Source: Rhineura floridana | Lineage: Eukaryota > Chordata > Lepidosauria > Squamata > Rhineuridae | Direction: 5' to 3' | DNA length: 64,000 nt | NCBI RefSeq assembly: GCF_030035675.1 | Contig: NC_084489.1 | Coordinates: forward strand, 76,350,270-76,414,269 | Part shown: positions 19,519-32,018 of the stretch, piece after piece | Layout of the letters: each line of letters begins with the position of its first letter | How positions within the stretch are numbered: the first letter of the stretch is position 1 | Notes under the pieces: model-generated | The model's input: only the letters and a program-made list of their open reading frames with translations | Told to the model about the DNA's origin: nothing | Databases searched by the model: none | Program-made: the position numbers and the translations under genes

Positions 19519-20822
19519 ATAGAATCATAGAATTGTAGAGTTGGAAGGGGTCTATAAGGCCATCAAGTCCAACCCCCTGCTCAATGCAGGAATCCAAATC
19601 AAAGCATTCCCGACAGGTGGCTGTCCAGCTGCCTCTTGAATGCCTCCAGTGTCGGAGAGCCCACTACCTATCTAGGTCATTGGTTCCATTGTCATATGGC
19701 TCTAACAGGAAGTTTTTCCTGATGTCCAGTCGAAATCTGGCTTCCTGCAACTTGAGCCCATTATTCCATGTCCTGCACTCTGGGACCATCAAGAAGAGAT
19801 CCCGGCCCTCCTCTGTGTGACAACCTTTCATGTACTTGAAGAGTGCTATCATATCTCCCCTCAGTCTTCTCTTCAGGCTAAACATGTTGTGGTGCTGAAT
19901 TGGTTAAGCACAGAGAGTAACAGCGGTCTGAAATACGAGTGTGCCAGTGTGTGTGTGCATTTACCTAAGAATGCAGGCTTTTACCCTGCATCAGCATCAC
20001 TGAGACTTGAGACTTAGCAAAGTAAGAAAAGCTAGTTTATTTATAGAAATACATAGTAGATAGAAAGGCAAACCTAGTTCTAACTAACTAAGTTGAAGGT
20101 GCAATGCCCAGGCGTGGGAGTTGCCCTCATGGCTAGGAGAGAGAGAGCAGAGACAAAAGGTGACTCCTCTCTCCTGGACAGTCGGAGAAGAGAGGGCAGA
20201 AGGAGGAGGGGCAAATAAGCTTCCCTTAAGACGTATCAGTCTAACAAGGGAAGGAAGTCAGTCAGAGCATCACAGGTAAAGGTAATCAAGCCTATCCATC
20301 TGGAGGACCCTTACTCTATCTCCCTTCTGGAACATAAATGAAAGAACAAAACAGGAGTTGCTCTTGCCCCACTTCCAACAAAACATGCCCAGTTCTTTCA
20401 GTCTCTCCTCATAGGGCTTGGTTTCTAGTCCCCTGATCATACTTGTTGCCCTCCTCTGAACCTGTTCCAGTTTGTCTGCATCCTTCTTGAAGTGCGGATA
20501 CCAGAACTGGACGCAGTATTCAAGATGAGGCCTAACCAGTGCTGAATAGAGGGGAACTAATACTTCACACAATGTGGAAACTATACTCCTGTTAATGCAG
20601 CCTAATATAGCATTTGCCTTTTTTGCAGCCACATTGCACTGTTGTCTCATGTTCAGCTTGTGATCAACGACAATTCCAAGATCCTTCTTACATGTGTAGA
20701 GTGCTTCTTCCTTAGGAAACCACAGCCTCCCCATGTGGCTTTTGAAGAGAGGAGGATGGGTTCCAGTATTCATGGCATAATTTGAAGTCAGTATTGTACC
20801 TGACATTTTTATATCATCCATG
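19519..20822 (-). mobile_element. CR1 LINE, 5'-truncated, split by a solo LTR
   Basis: Minus-strand CR1: C-terminal RT segment ([53 protein letters not shown]) at 20381-20822, then 3'UTR ending at the CATAGAATTGTAGAGTTGGA block near 19519. A family-A solo LTR sits at 19885-20380 with AAACA duplicated on both sides. Confidence 0.9.
19885..20380 (-). mobile_element. Solo LTR (family A) inside CR1
   Basis: 496 bases, TG...CA ends, flanked by a 5-bp duplication AAACA (19880-19884, 20381-20385). An AATAAA-like signal in minus sense (TATAAATAAACTAG) precedes about 160 bases of R/U5-like sequence, so its sense is minus. The 5-bp duplication fits Ty3/gypsy or ERV3-type elements; family not assigned. 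Confidence 0.85.
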
Positions 20823-21764
20823 CTAAAAAAAATCCTTGGAAATCCGTGCCACTGTTTTCAGTGGCATTTTTAAACAGTGTATCTTAGGAAACAGCTGTTT
20901 AATACCTGAGGATTATAAATAAAACTTAGTATTTGTGCTCAATTTCCTTCCTTTCCTCCCCCTCCACCCCCCTTTCCTTCTTTGGCCTGGCTCTAAAATT
21001 ACAGCTCAGTAGCCTTCTCTGATCTGTGGAAATGTGCAGCCAAGCAAACATTAATGGAGGGAAGGGATCTGCAGTCACCTTCACGTTTGTTCCGTGCAGT
21101 GACTCTAGGGGTGGGGAACCTGCAGCCCTCAAGTTGTTGCTGTACTCCAGGTCTCATCAGTATGGCCAATGGTCAGGGAGGATGGGAGCTATAGTCCACT
21201 CCCCATCACCTCTCTAGAGGAATAAATTCTTGGCATGATCATTCCTGAAAAGGACTGGACCTGTGAATGGTGGCGACAAGCAGGTGCGTTGTCAACCTTG
21301 ACAACTCTCTGTGGCGATCTCACAGCAGCTTGGCCCTGTCTGTAGGCCTGGTGAGGTGACCACCTCCGGCAGGAAATGCAGGAGTAAGGTGTGTGTTTGC
21401 TGTCTGGCCTGCCTGCTGCCTCAGATGCAGCGGGAGATGTGCTCCCATTGCCAGAGTCAAAGATTTGCCTGCAAGTGAGGTCAGCTTCTTATGGGGAAAT
21501 AGGAGGGGAGAGCCATCTTGGCCTTAGTCCCGGGCCACAACATGTTTTGGGTTGTCTGTGAGTGAACCCAAACAAAGCCATGGCCTTCAGACACAGGAGG
21601 GGGCTGCATACTATTGGCAGGAACAGGAAAGGGTGTGTGTCAAAGCTTAACCTTGTCCTCCTTCTGGCCCTCTTGGCTTCTCTTGCTATTGCAACTCTAT
21701 TCAAAAGGACCCCTAAAGGAATAAAATGCTGGGATGGGGAGGGGGGCTGAGGTCACACCCTAGC
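20823..21764. other. Gene-free sequence with a MITE relic
   Basis: About 21110-21200 holds a palindromic MITE relic (GCAGCCCTCAAGTTGTTG, GGCCAATGGTCAGGGAGGAT). The rest shows no recognised gene. Confidence 0.45.
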
Positions 21765-21910
21765 CATACATTTAAAGCACATGACTTCCCCCAAAGAATC
21801 CTGGGAACTGTCTTTTACTTGTCACTGAGCTATAAAGCCCAGCACACTTAACAAATTATAGTTCCCAGCATTCTTGGGAGGGGGTGAGCCATGTGCTTTA
21901 AAAGTGTTTA
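21765..21910. repeat. Palindromic MITE carrying CCCAGAAT-type motifs
   Basis: Left TTTAAAGCACATGACTTCCC then CCAAAGAATCCTGGGAACTG; right TATAGTTCCCAGCATTCTTG then GGCCATGTGCTTTAAA-like sequence in inverted order. Arms of about 45-50 bases. Internal ZNF143-like sequence. Confidence 0.6.
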
Positions 21911-22734
21911 AAGTGGATGTTACCTGAATTTCCTATATTGATTTGAATTAGTCATGTAGTTATTGGGGTGCAGGTCCTAGTTTCACATACTCCCCTTATT
22001 TTTAACCCACACAGATCAGATCCTTGTTGTTGAACTTTCTGAGGTGTGTATCTATACTTATATATTGTAAACCCCCTGGGAATAAATATTATGAAGAGTC
22101 GTGCATAAATGCTTTAAATAAAGTTTTAATTTAAAATCATACAGCATCTTTTATTTAAATAGATAAAATTACACTGAAAATGTAACACCAGTTTTCTGAT
22201 TTACATTGATGTTATAGGCATGCATACATGTCTTGAATTTTATAACTGCTACTGATCTGAACAGACAGAATTGAATTGCGTTACTTGTTGTAAGAGCCAT
22301 TTAGCTTTACTCTGCTTTCTGTCCAACGTATGGATACTGAACTGGCAGAAAACTCCATTCCATTCCACTCCAGGAGCCAAGTGGGCTGAGAGAACTGATC
22401 TCTGTGCATCTCCGTTGCTGGATCAAGAACTGCAGGCCTAAATTAAATGCACATCCAAATGCGGACACTGTATATCTGCATTGCATAACTTTCAACTAGA
22501 TGTATGCTCAAATGTGTTTCAGAATCCAGATAATAAAAAACATCCTTTTGTTTCCTACAGTGTTCATCCCCCCCTCCCCATCTGGGGAAATTGCAGGGGT
22601 TAACACACCTGGAGTGCAATAGATGAGTCTCACCCTGGGAAAGCTACCTTCATGATCATGGTGTTTTCTCCCTATTTTCCCAACTGGTGCAAATTAAGAA
22701 ACCTTTAGGTACCCTTAGGAGTCGAGTTTGCTGT
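21911..22734. other. Gene-free sequence
   Basis: AT-rich, nothing recognised. Confidence 0.4.
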
Positions 22735-22860
22735 ATTTTATTTATTTATTTATTTGTTAAATTTCTATACCGCCCGACTAGCATAGCTCCCTGGGCGGTG
22801 TACAACAGAAAAATATAAAATACAATAAAAATCCAATAGTTCAGTATAAAAACATGTAAA
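22735..22860 (-). mobile_element. L2-type LINE 3' tail
   Basis: TTTATTTATTTATTTG repeat followed by TTTCTATACCGCCCGACTAG and CCCTGGGCGGTGTACAACAG, the same 3' end as the LINEs at 51404-51905 and 57308-60372. Confidence 0.75.
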
Positions 22861-22987
22861 TGGGATCCATAAATCTAAAATCAATTTAAACACATTTAGA
22901 GACTAAAAGACTCCATCTACCATCTAACACTGAATATACTTGTAAAAATAGTAATTTTAAAAGGCTTTATTTTAAATGTCATAAATC

Positions 22988-23212
22988 AGTGGTTCCCAAA
23001 CTCCCCGCCCCCGATTACTTGAAAATTGCTAAGCATTTTGGCGGACCATTTAATCATTTTTCTTCCTATTGTAGCTATTGTAATGTGCTGTGCAAGATTT
23101 GTATTTATTTAATACAAAAATAAATAATTGTGTTTTTATAGACATGCCACCGACCACCTGAATGAAGCTCATCGACCGCCAATGATCCACGGATCATATT
23201 TTGGACCACAGT
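22988..23212. repeat. Probable hAT-type MITE
   Basis: Starts CAGTGGTTCCCAAACTCCCC, a hAT-like terminal sequence, and ends near TTTTGGACCACAGTATT. The right terminus is degenerate. Confidence 0.4.
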
Positions 23213-24910
23213 ATTAATACCAAGCAGTACAATTTTATGTGATAAGCTATGCAGAACACAGTTCATATTATTTAAGAAGTATATTTGGATGTGGTAAGGA
23301 ATCAAACATCACTCCCTCTAATAGCAAAGTCAGGTGATGGGTGCCAATAGTTTTGAAGCCAGAACGGGGCCACTGAGAAATAAGAGAATCCTGGCTGGTG
23401 GTGATGGGGCACTTTCAGGTTTACCAAGTGCAAAAATCTTAACACACATACACACACAAAAACACACCATCTTAGGGGTCATCCCCCTGTCCCCTAAACA
23501 ATTCAGTGAGGTTAGAGAATGGTCAGTAGTGATGGACTGTTGTGTGTCAGTTGGGGGGGGGATGAAACTCCTGGAAAGGGTGACAGAATGGAGTATCCCA
23601 GAGGAAGGCATGACTGGTGCTGTATTCAGCACAATTTCATGCACTGTATGAACTTCAGTCCTGTATACTGCGCCACTGTACCTACCCGTGTCTGGGTTAG
23701 AAATTGATTGTATGGCTTACCTGTTATGAAAATCAATAACAGTAATTTTAGAATGGACTAGTTTATTTAAAAACTCAGCTGCTTGATAAGAAGCTGAATC
23801 CCTCTTCCACTGAACATTTTAGCTTAAATTCCATGTATGTGAAGGGAAATACTCTGTATATGCCCAGATGCACTCTCATGTTCAGAACAATCCCAAAGTG
23901 CAAGGCCTTTGCCCAAGCATTAAAAGCTTGATGGAAACTCTAGTGACAGTAATGCCTATGGGTCAACAGGTCTAAAGTTAGAACAGTTATTGTTCAGAAA
24001 AGCAAAGTGCCAGTGGATGCTATTTGCCCTCAAAGCACTTCTCCTTGATCCTAATTTGTGGTTACTAAATGATGAAAGAAATGTACTTTGTCCATGCTCA
24101 GAGGCTGATAGATCATCACAAGGACTGTGCCTTTGTGCTGGAAATATATTCTGGGGCACAGCTTTGCCACCTGTAACTTGTGGGGAGAGATGGATTCATG
24201 TTCCTCTGCCTTTGCTTCTAAAGCGTCTTTCTCAGGAGGAAATTGAACTGGCCTTTTTCAAAGGAAGCAATTGAGCCATTAGTGGCCAAGTGGGAGAAAT
24301 TAAAGGCAAGTGTTTTGAAAAGGCAGCCTGCAGGAAATGTGGTAGTGGGGCTTGTTCACAGGTTAGCTGGGGCCTTTGGGGGCTTCTGGCACTTTTGTGA
24401 ATAAAAGTATCCCTATGACAACACTTGTTAGATAGTGCTGGTTGTTACTATGTATAGCCCGGTGATACACACATTTACTCAGAAGCAAATCCCATTGAAT
24501 TGAGACTTGCACCCCAATAAGCATGCATAAAGATCCTACAACTATACTTGGGAGTGGAGTCCATTGCAAATCCTCGGGTTCAAATCATTACATGCTATTT
24601 GGTGGTGGTAGTGGTGAACCCCCTAGGACATCTAGGTAGGTCGACAGTGTATAAATGCTGGCAATAAGGGTGCAGTTCTAAGCATATGAACTTGAAAGGA
24701 AATCCAGTTGAAATCAATAGGACTTACTTCCAAGTAAATTAGGTTAGGATCACTTGGTTAGGATAATGTGTTTAGAATCCAGACAGATTATAAAGAGAGC
24801 TTAAGAACCCAACTGCTGTGTCAGCTGCTAGTCTGAAGCCACTTACGTGGGAGTAGTGTCACTGAAGCTTATACTGCAGGGTGAGAGAAGTATAGTGACC
24901 CTGAAAGATG
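23213..24910. other. Gene-free sequence
   Basis: No gene recognised. Two copies of the dispersed short motif (24460-24545 and 24668-24745). Confidence 0.4.
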
Positions 24911-24918
24911 CCTAGAGC

Positions 24919-25592
24919 CACGGCCTTTGCCAGCCTGGTGCCCTCCAGATGCTTTGGACTACATCTCACATCAGCCCCAGCCAGTGCTGTTGTGTAAATT
25001 TGTATATATGTTAAGCAGAGAACAACAGCGGTCTGAAATGCGTGTGTGCCAGTGTGTGCGTTTACCTAGGAAAGCAGGCTTTTACCCTGCACTGAAATCA
25101 CTGAGACTTAAGACTTAGTAAAAATAAGAAGAGCTACTTTATTTATAGAAATACATAGTAGATAGAAAGGCATACCTAGTTCTAACTAAGTTGGAGGCAC
25201 AATACCCAGGCTTGGGAGTTGCCCTCATGGCTCACGAGAGAGCAGAGACAAAAGGTGTCTCCTCTCTCTCGGACAGTGGAAGAAGAGAAGAGAGGAAAGG
25301 GTGGGAGGAGGGACAGATAAGCTTCCTTAAGAGGTATGAGTCTAACAACGGAAGGAAGTCAGTCAGAGCATCACAGGTAAAGATAGCCAAGCCTATCCAT
25401 CTGGAGGACCCTAGCTCTATCTCTCTTCTGGAACATAAACAAAAGAATAAAACAGGAGTTGCTCTTGCCCCACTTCCAACAGCCAGCACACCAGGATGAT
25501 GCTGGGGCCAGTGGGAGCATGGCCGTGCTGGTTGGGCTCAATGGGAGTTGTAGTTCAAAACCTCTGGTAGGCACCAGGTTGGCAAAGGTTGG
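24919..25592. mobile_element. Palindromic hAT-type MITE split by a solo LTR
   Basis: Left arm from CACGGCCTTTGCCAGCCTGG, right arm ending GGTTGGCAAAGGTTGG, flanked by an imperfect 8-bp duplication (CCTAGAGC at 24911-24918, CCTAGAGA at 25593-25600). The 8-bp size is the hAT signature. The solo LTR occupies 24985-25481. Confidence 0.75.
24985..25481 (-). mobile_element. Solo LTR (family A) inside a MITE
   Basis: Same family as 19885-20380. Flanked by GCCAG at 24980-24984 and 25482-25486. The outer few bases differ from the other copies (TGCTGTTGTG), so the exact left end could be 24988. Confidence 0.8.
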
Positions 25593-25639
25593 CCTAGAGA
25601 GAGCTCTAACAAAGTCTGTGGTAAGGAAGGGGAAAATAC

Positions 25640-26110
25640 AGCCCTCCATATGTTGTTGGACACCAACTCCCATGAGCCCCAGCCAGGATAGCCAGTGTTC
25701 AGGGATGATGGGAGTTGTAGTCCAACACCAGGAGGGTTGCAGATTCCGCATTCCTGGTCTATGGGGTTGGTTTCCTTTAGCTATCTGAATAGCAGCAAAC
25801 CTCATTCATTTTCCTTGGAGGAACCATGCTAAAGTCTGCACAGCTGCCCCTGTCTGAGGCTTTGCAGCAAATCTCATAGCCTCTTTTCCCTCTTTCTTTT
25901 TTAACAGATTAGGACTGTTTAACAGATTAGGACTATATAATTAAACAATATTATTAGCAGTTGAACCACAGTAATTTAGAGCAGCTTTCTCCAACCGGGT
26001 GCCCCCCAGATATTTTGGGCTGCAACTTCCACCAGCTCCAGGCAGCATAGTCACCTTAGTCTGAAATATCTGGAGGGCACCAAGTTGGGAAAGGCTGTTT
26101 TAGAGTGCAA
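25640..26110. repeat. Two more palindromic MITE relics
   Basis: About 25640-25745 (CCATATGTTGTTGGACACCA, GGGATGATGGGAGTTGTAGT) and about 25980-26100 (TTTCTCCAACCGGGTGCCCC, TATCTGGAGGGCACCAAGTT) belong to the same family as 26210-26347. Confidence 0.65.
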
Positions 26111-26209
26111 AGTTCTTTGGCCAGGGTATTATGGTCCTGTCTCAGAGGTTACTCTCTCTGAAGCACCATTTACATGCAACATTAGGCTGCATGCCTAAAG
26201 ACACTAAGG

Positions 26210-26347
26210 CAGCCTTTCCCAACTGGTGTGCCTCCAGATGTTGTTGGACCACAACTCCCATCAGCCTCAGCCATTGGCAATGCTGGCTGAGGCTGATGGG
26301 AATTGTGGTCCAACAACATCTGGAGGCACACCAGTTGGGAAAGGCTG
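26210..26347. mobile_element. Young palindromic hAT MITE with perfect 8-bp duplication
   Basis: 138 bases, CAGCCTTTCCCAACTGGTGT to its complement ending GGGAAAGGCTG. The arms are nearly perfectly complementary through the whole element. CACTAAGG is duplicated at 26202-26209 and 26348-26355. Confidence 0.9.
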
Positions 26348-26355
26348 CACTAAGG

Positions 26356-26979
26356 AGTCAACCTCAGTCCATTTACTGTGCCATCTTACCCTTGGCTACT
26401 CAGAAACAAAGCTTCCTGAAGCCAATGGACCACACACTCTGGTAAATGGGGTTAGGATTGCAACCTCAGTTCTGAGTAAGCATGCTTAGGATTGCATTCC
26501 AATATTGATAAACGACCCTACTGTCTCCCCCTACCCCCCCAAAAATACCACTGGAATAATTAGAATTACTCTGCAGTAAACTAGTTCAGGCTAATTAAAA
26601 GCGACCTCCTTTTCCTTTTGAGTAAACCTACAATCCTAAAACACGCTTCGCAGAGCCATTAAACTCAATAGGAAGTTGCTTCCGAGCAAACAGGCTCAGG
26701 ATTGGGGCATGTGACTTTCGCCAAATAGATTCCGTAAACGAGAGAAACCGTCTTCAGCATCTTGGACTGCGGCAACCTTCCCCAACTTGGGGCCCTCCCG
26801 TGTTGGGAGTTGTAGTTCACATCACCTAGAGGGCACCAGGATGGCGAAGTCTGGTCTAAGGAATAGGGATTTGCGTAAGAACAAACGCTCTGGCTCCAGG
26901 TCCCGGGGGATCGGACCGCAGGCTTCCTCCGTGCAGTCGAGCACTGCGTTGCCGGCGGGGTCCTCTCCGCGCTCCTCCT
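26356..26979. other. Gene-free sequence with a MITE relic and short motifs
   Basis: Dispersed short motif at 26450-26500 and 26620-26705; palindromic MITE relic at about 26770-26860. No gene. Confidence 0.45.
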
Positions 26980-27165
26980 TTTAATGTTATTTTTAAAATT
27001 CTTACTCAGCAAAAAACATTTCCGCTCCAACCCGTTAACAGAGACGGAATTTATCTCGCTAATAAATTTAATGATCAATTCATTCCTGTCAGCGCGGCGC
27101 TTCCCCAAATCAATTAGAGCAAATTTAGATATAATCACCGGCTCTTCGCCGCCCACTCGGGGTCG
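26980..27165. promoter_or_regulatory. Candidate conserved enhancer in the MNX1-NOM1 interval
   Basis: AT-rich stretch with many homeobox-type cores (TAATAAATTTAATGATCAAT, AATCAATTAGAGC, ATATAATCACC) embedded between CpG-rich flanks (26880-26970, 27140-27260), unlike the surrounding repeat debris. Such composition is common in developmental enhancers. Conservation cannot be tested here; this is inference. Confidence 0.35.
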
Positions 27166-27854
27166 TTCGCCATTCATCCCCCGCGCGGTGAATTACTGCC
27201 GGGCAGCGATCTGGCCTCGGGGCCTGGCCATCCTTCACCACGCGGCTAAGGGATGCAAATGCACCAGGCGACTCACACCGCAGAGGCGACGGAAAGGCAC
27301 CCCCGTCTCTGAAGGCGGCGGAGTGACTCCGGATTGATTCGGGAGGGGGTGGAAGGGAACTCTTACTGCGGTTGTTATTCTCGGGTGTTACTGCCTCTGT
27401 TCTGCAAGCCTGCCCACTTACAGCTTTTAAAAAAGGATAAACGCGCGGAGTGGTAAAAGAGGAACGACGGTGGACTTCTTTACAGGGTTGTTGTAAAGCC
27501 AACCTTGCAAGTCCTCGTTGCTGCTGCTGTCCCACACACACTTTCTTAGGAGTAAGTCCACTCAAGTGGGCGGGATTTATTTCCTCTGAGTAAACACACA
27601 CAAGGTCAGTTTGTAAAGTTGCAGTTGAATTCAGTGCGATTTACTTCTGAGTAAATATGGGTGGGGTGTCAGTCTTTTCCTCTCAGAAATGAGGCTGTTT
27701 TAATATTTTTTGTTAACAGGGCTTATGTTCATAAGCACAATGATTGATGCTGTCCCCCCAGCAAAGGTAGCAAAAGGAAAGTCTTTACAGACTGAATTTC
27801 TGCTCCTTAGACCTTGTGGAGGACATTCTCTCTCTCTCTTTTACTTGCTACTTA
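27166..27854. other. Gene-free sequence, CpG-rich start
   Basis: 27166-27260 is CpG-rich; short dispersed motif copies at 27545-27665. No coding signal supported. Confidence 0.4.
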
Positions 27855-28245
27855 ATAGTCTCTTAAACAGAATTGCCAACTTTTCAAAAAGGGACTGTTC
27901 CTATGTCAGCATTTTGATGCATTTTTTTTTAAAAAGAGCAAATGAAACTTTTTCTGTCATAGACCAAAAGGAGATGGGAAAAGCAGCAGTGGTTCTAATT
28001 TCTGTACAACAGGCACAGGAGCAGGGAGACTGAAAAAGTTGACAACTTTGTATCAAAGTCAATTGACTATTCTTTTACAGGAAGTCAGATCAACTTTTTT
28101 TTTAAGTGACCCTTGGTTCTGTGCCTTTTAATAGCAACTTGACTTGTACACATTCAGAGACAAACTTCATCTGCCAAACTACCTGCTGTTAAAGACACAA
28201 GAGCAGACAAGGCTGGATTGTTCTGGTCAGTTGGCTACCCTAGGA
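27855..28245. repeat. Two TTGCCAACTTTTTCA-type MITE relics
   Basis: 27860-28055 has ATTGCCAACTTTTCAAAAAG at the left and CTGAAAAAGTTGACAACTTT at the right; 28085-28245 resembles the same family (GTGCCTTTTAATAGCAACTT to TCAGTTGGCTACCCTA). Confidence 0.5.
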
Positions 28246-29370
28246 ATAAGCAACTTGAAGACTGCAGTGCAAAAAGTGCCACATTAATGTATTTTTAAAT
28301 GAAGCGTCAACAAACTGGAGCACCAATCTGCTGAATGCACAATCCTCCTATGTGTCAGAGTGGTGTGGGTGCTCACTTGTGATTCAGGACTGCAAATAAG
28401 ATGCTTAGCAGGCTACAGGCAGCAATGGCAAAACTGGCATGGTGTATTGTGCCTTTTGTATAGCCCTGATCCCTTTAGAGCCCCCAAACATGACCCAATA
28501 ATGCTTTCAGCATGTCAGACTAGTAAGGTAAACATGGTTTTCAGGTCCCACTTTTTATGGGTGGATTAAAGTTTATTTCCCATAAGAGGGCACCTAATTA
28601 AAATGTATAAAGTGCTGTCGGTCTTAGGAGCTGGTGGCCTCATTTACCACTTTCACTTCATAAATCATTACATGGCTCTCCAGGTGTTTCCAGAAAGTGG
28701 GAGGTAAACAACTCCCCCCTCCCTCCCACCCAAATGCCAAACCTGGTTGAGAAAGATGTAAAAAGGTTTATTTGATTTGTGGGTGTGAGAACTATGCAGG
28801 GTGGGCAGAGAAAAGGTCATCAAGGGGTCTGTGCTGCTGACAGAAAGAGAATGTGTAGCTTTTAAGGTAAGATTTCCATTCCTGGTTTTTAAAGTCGTGG
28901 AACATTCTTTTCACTCCCAGCCCAGGAATTAAAGGATGGGAGTGACTACAAGGGATCCTGTTAACAAATGAAGCCTTGAAGAGGCCTTGCTTGTAGAAGA
29001 GATCAGGATGTTCTAAGGAGCCAGTGTTTGTAGGATGCACCCAGGCTGCTGGTGGGGTTGCCAGCATATGTATGTGTGCGTGCTCATATATTTCTGTGTC
29101 TTGTGCAGCTGCTTGATGTGCAGGAAGATGAAGGGATAAGTCTTTCCTTGCATGGAGCTGCAGAGAAACTTTACTTGCAAACGTTTTGGAAGGCAAGTGG
29201 CTATCAAACACCTAGAAACCCCGCTATTCTGAATTTGCTGCCCAGGGCACCTTTTGGGAGGAAGGACAGGATAGAAATTTAATTAATTATGAATAATAAT
29301 AACAACCACAGACCTGTCTGTATCTGAGACTGGGGCTGGAGCTTCCAAATGAAAAGCTTAGACCAGGGAC
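28246..29370. other. Gene-free sequence
   Basis: LINE tail fragment at about 29230-29300 (CTGCCCAGGGCACCTTTTGG, GGACAGGATAGAAATTTAAT). Otherwise nothing recognised. Confidence 0.4.
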
Positions 29371-29915
29371 AGGGAATCTGTGGCCCTCCCAGCAGCCCAA
29401 GCCAGGATGACCAATGGTCAGGAATGGTGGGATGCAGCCAAGCAACCTGTTGGGCTACATGTCCCCCCCATTGCTTGCTTAGATTCTGGGCTTCACCGTT
29501 TGTCTTAGAAAGTTAACTCCCAAAGACTGGCATCCAGAGTGATGAATTATGAGAAACTGGCCTGCGTTTTACATTCACCAAGCAGCCTGCTGAAAAGCAC
29601 CTTGGGCAACTCCTTGAGAGTTCAGACTAAAACCCGGAGCAGATCTGCTGACATGGAGCCACCAGCTGCCATTGGTACTACTAAGGCTTGGCTTCCCAAT
29701 CCTGATCAGTTCTTCAGTGTTGAGGCATCGATCAGTGTGACCCACAAGCAGTGCTGGGAACTCTGTACTCAAACATACAATGTTAATGCAGAACATTATA
29801 ATGCAGAGTTGGCAAATGACTCCCTTCAAGACTTATGGCGACCCTATGAATAGGGTTTTCATGGTAAACGGTATTCAGAGATTGTTTACCATTGCCTTCC
29901 TCTGAATGCAGTTAG
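29371..29915. repeat. Mixed repeat debris (MITE and SINE pieces)
   Basis: MITE relic at about 29371-29440; half of the 16799-type palindrome near 29605-29635; SINE-like segment about 29800-29915 with ACTTATGGCGACCCTATGAA and TTTACCATTGCCTTCCTCTG. Confidence 0.5.
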
Positions 29916-32018
29916 GCTAGCCTAAAAACAGACAGGCAAGAAGCTGCAGCCCGTGGTGCAAAGCAACACAAGACTGTATTGCGTGAAAATAAAAGCTTAG
30001 CAAAGTGATCCTTTAGATTGCAATAGTCTTGAGAATCCTCATTTATGTATCCTCAGCTCTAATCAAAGGTCAATACATGAGGCACACCTCCATCCATTCA
30101 TTTCCCTTTCATATTTGCTTAAGGTAAATATAACCATCTCAGCAGCCTCTTCTTGTCCTGCAGCCAAAAAAAGAGGGGGAGGGGAACTCAGACTGGGATT
30201 GTTTAGTAGTGGCCACCCAACTGAAAACACAGGCCAGTTTATATGTGATTCAGCAGCACACACAATTTTGGTTTACTCAGCTGGAGAGAAACAAAGGTCC
30301 TTATCTTGGCACAGCCCCAGCTGAGACCCACAGACTACCTTCTTCAGGCCAATGGGGCAGAGTCAACATTGGTGTAAACAAGGCCCTTCCTGGGGTCAGG
30401 GAAAGAGCGTGCTTTACAGGGGTTGTAGGGGAGTTTACATGCCTGTGGGAAAGCTGTGTTAAGATACCAACATCCATTGATTTAACTTTTCTTTGGTGTG
30501 AGTACGTGAACTTTCCAGTTGCACAAGATTCTTTATTAAGCACTGTATAATGCTGCCAACACATGACGGCCAGAGATTATAATCTAGTAGAGAACTGTAG
30601 CCTTAGATCTGAAGATTCAAACCTCCACCTTCAGAGTTTTGCCTGAGAAAGTGTCCTGTAAAACTCTAAAGCCTGCACACAATTAGAACTATTCTGTAAC
30701 TTTGCCGGAGCAAGCAGATTGGGGGCTACACACTGTTGTAACATGCAGGACCACTGTGGAGTAAGGCTTTTGCAGATGGTTTATTAGTATTATATGAAAT
30801 GATAAACAACATAATTTCCATTTGCTTGATGTAATATTCACATGCAGACATAAGTGTACACCTGTGGTCTTACACATCTATTTTAACTTTCATTATCTAA
30901 ACAAAGACAATCTAAGAGTCAGATAACAAGGCCTTGATTTAATTCTTAGTAGAACACAAAATCTAGTTACATCCAAGTAAGCAATTTACTTGTGTCTTGA
31001 GCTTTAATTAAAACTGGCTGTTATCCTTAATGAATGTATATATATTTGTAAATCAGTATGGTATATTTTGATAAGTCTGTATGACTAATCAATGGCAGCA
31101 AGTGATTATTTTTTCAACAAACGATTCTAAAAAGAAGGCGTTAGTGCAGGAGTGGAAAACCTGTGGCCCTCCAAGTGTTGATGGACTTCAACTCCCATCA
31201 GCCCTGTGCAGTTGGGGCAGGTACCCCACTCTGAGTTTAGGAAAAAGAGTGGGTACTTCTAACTCCAGAAGCAACCAAGACATTTTTGTAAAGAAGTTCA
31301 CATTTGAGAACAGGAATACATAAAAGATTAAGAAAAGCAAAGAAATTTGTGGATGGACTTTTATGGAAATAATATTTCATTTATTTATATTTGTAGGCTT
31401 TTCACCACACTTTGGTCACACAGGATAAGAAATGAGAAAAAAAGGTGGGGGGAAGAATATGAAAACTAAGTTCAGTATATCAGGAAAAAGACTGATATAA
31501 TGAATGAGCTGCTGGAGAAACATCTTATGTATTGTTTGCATTATCTATCAACATTTTAGCAGAATGAATTAGGGGGGAAAGATGTAAGAAGGTATTAAAC
31601 TTGAAAGGAATCAGAATTGGGTAAGAAATAAATAATTTAAATTAGCACTACACACTGATGTTGCAATATCACTCACTTGATATGTTTTTGAAAGAGGTTC
31701 AACGCTATATTAAAGTGTCAGAGTTAAAGTATAAAACTAAATTTTTAATTTTAAAAATACACTGTATATTTAGATTTCACTAGTGACCTTGTCTTAAAAA
31801 TAGAATAATAAAGAATGACCATGTAAAATTGTCACCATTCAAATATGGACATATTTTTTAAAAAATAAATACAAACCAGTTTGAATATCAAACCTAATCC
31901 TGCACCGTGTTCTTGTGAAGGGACAGTTGATAACATGATGTCTGCAGTTCAAATTCAACTCATGTGCTTTCAGTTAAGTCCACATTTCCCACACAGATAG
32001 GTCTAATAATTTTTAACA
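29916..32018. other. Gene-free sequence up to the NOM1 3' end
   Basis: A small MITE relic lies at about 31147-31205 (CCTGTGGCCCTCCAAGTGTT). 31300-32018 is AT-rich and should include the NOM1 3'UTR. No other gene recognised. Confidence 0.4.
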
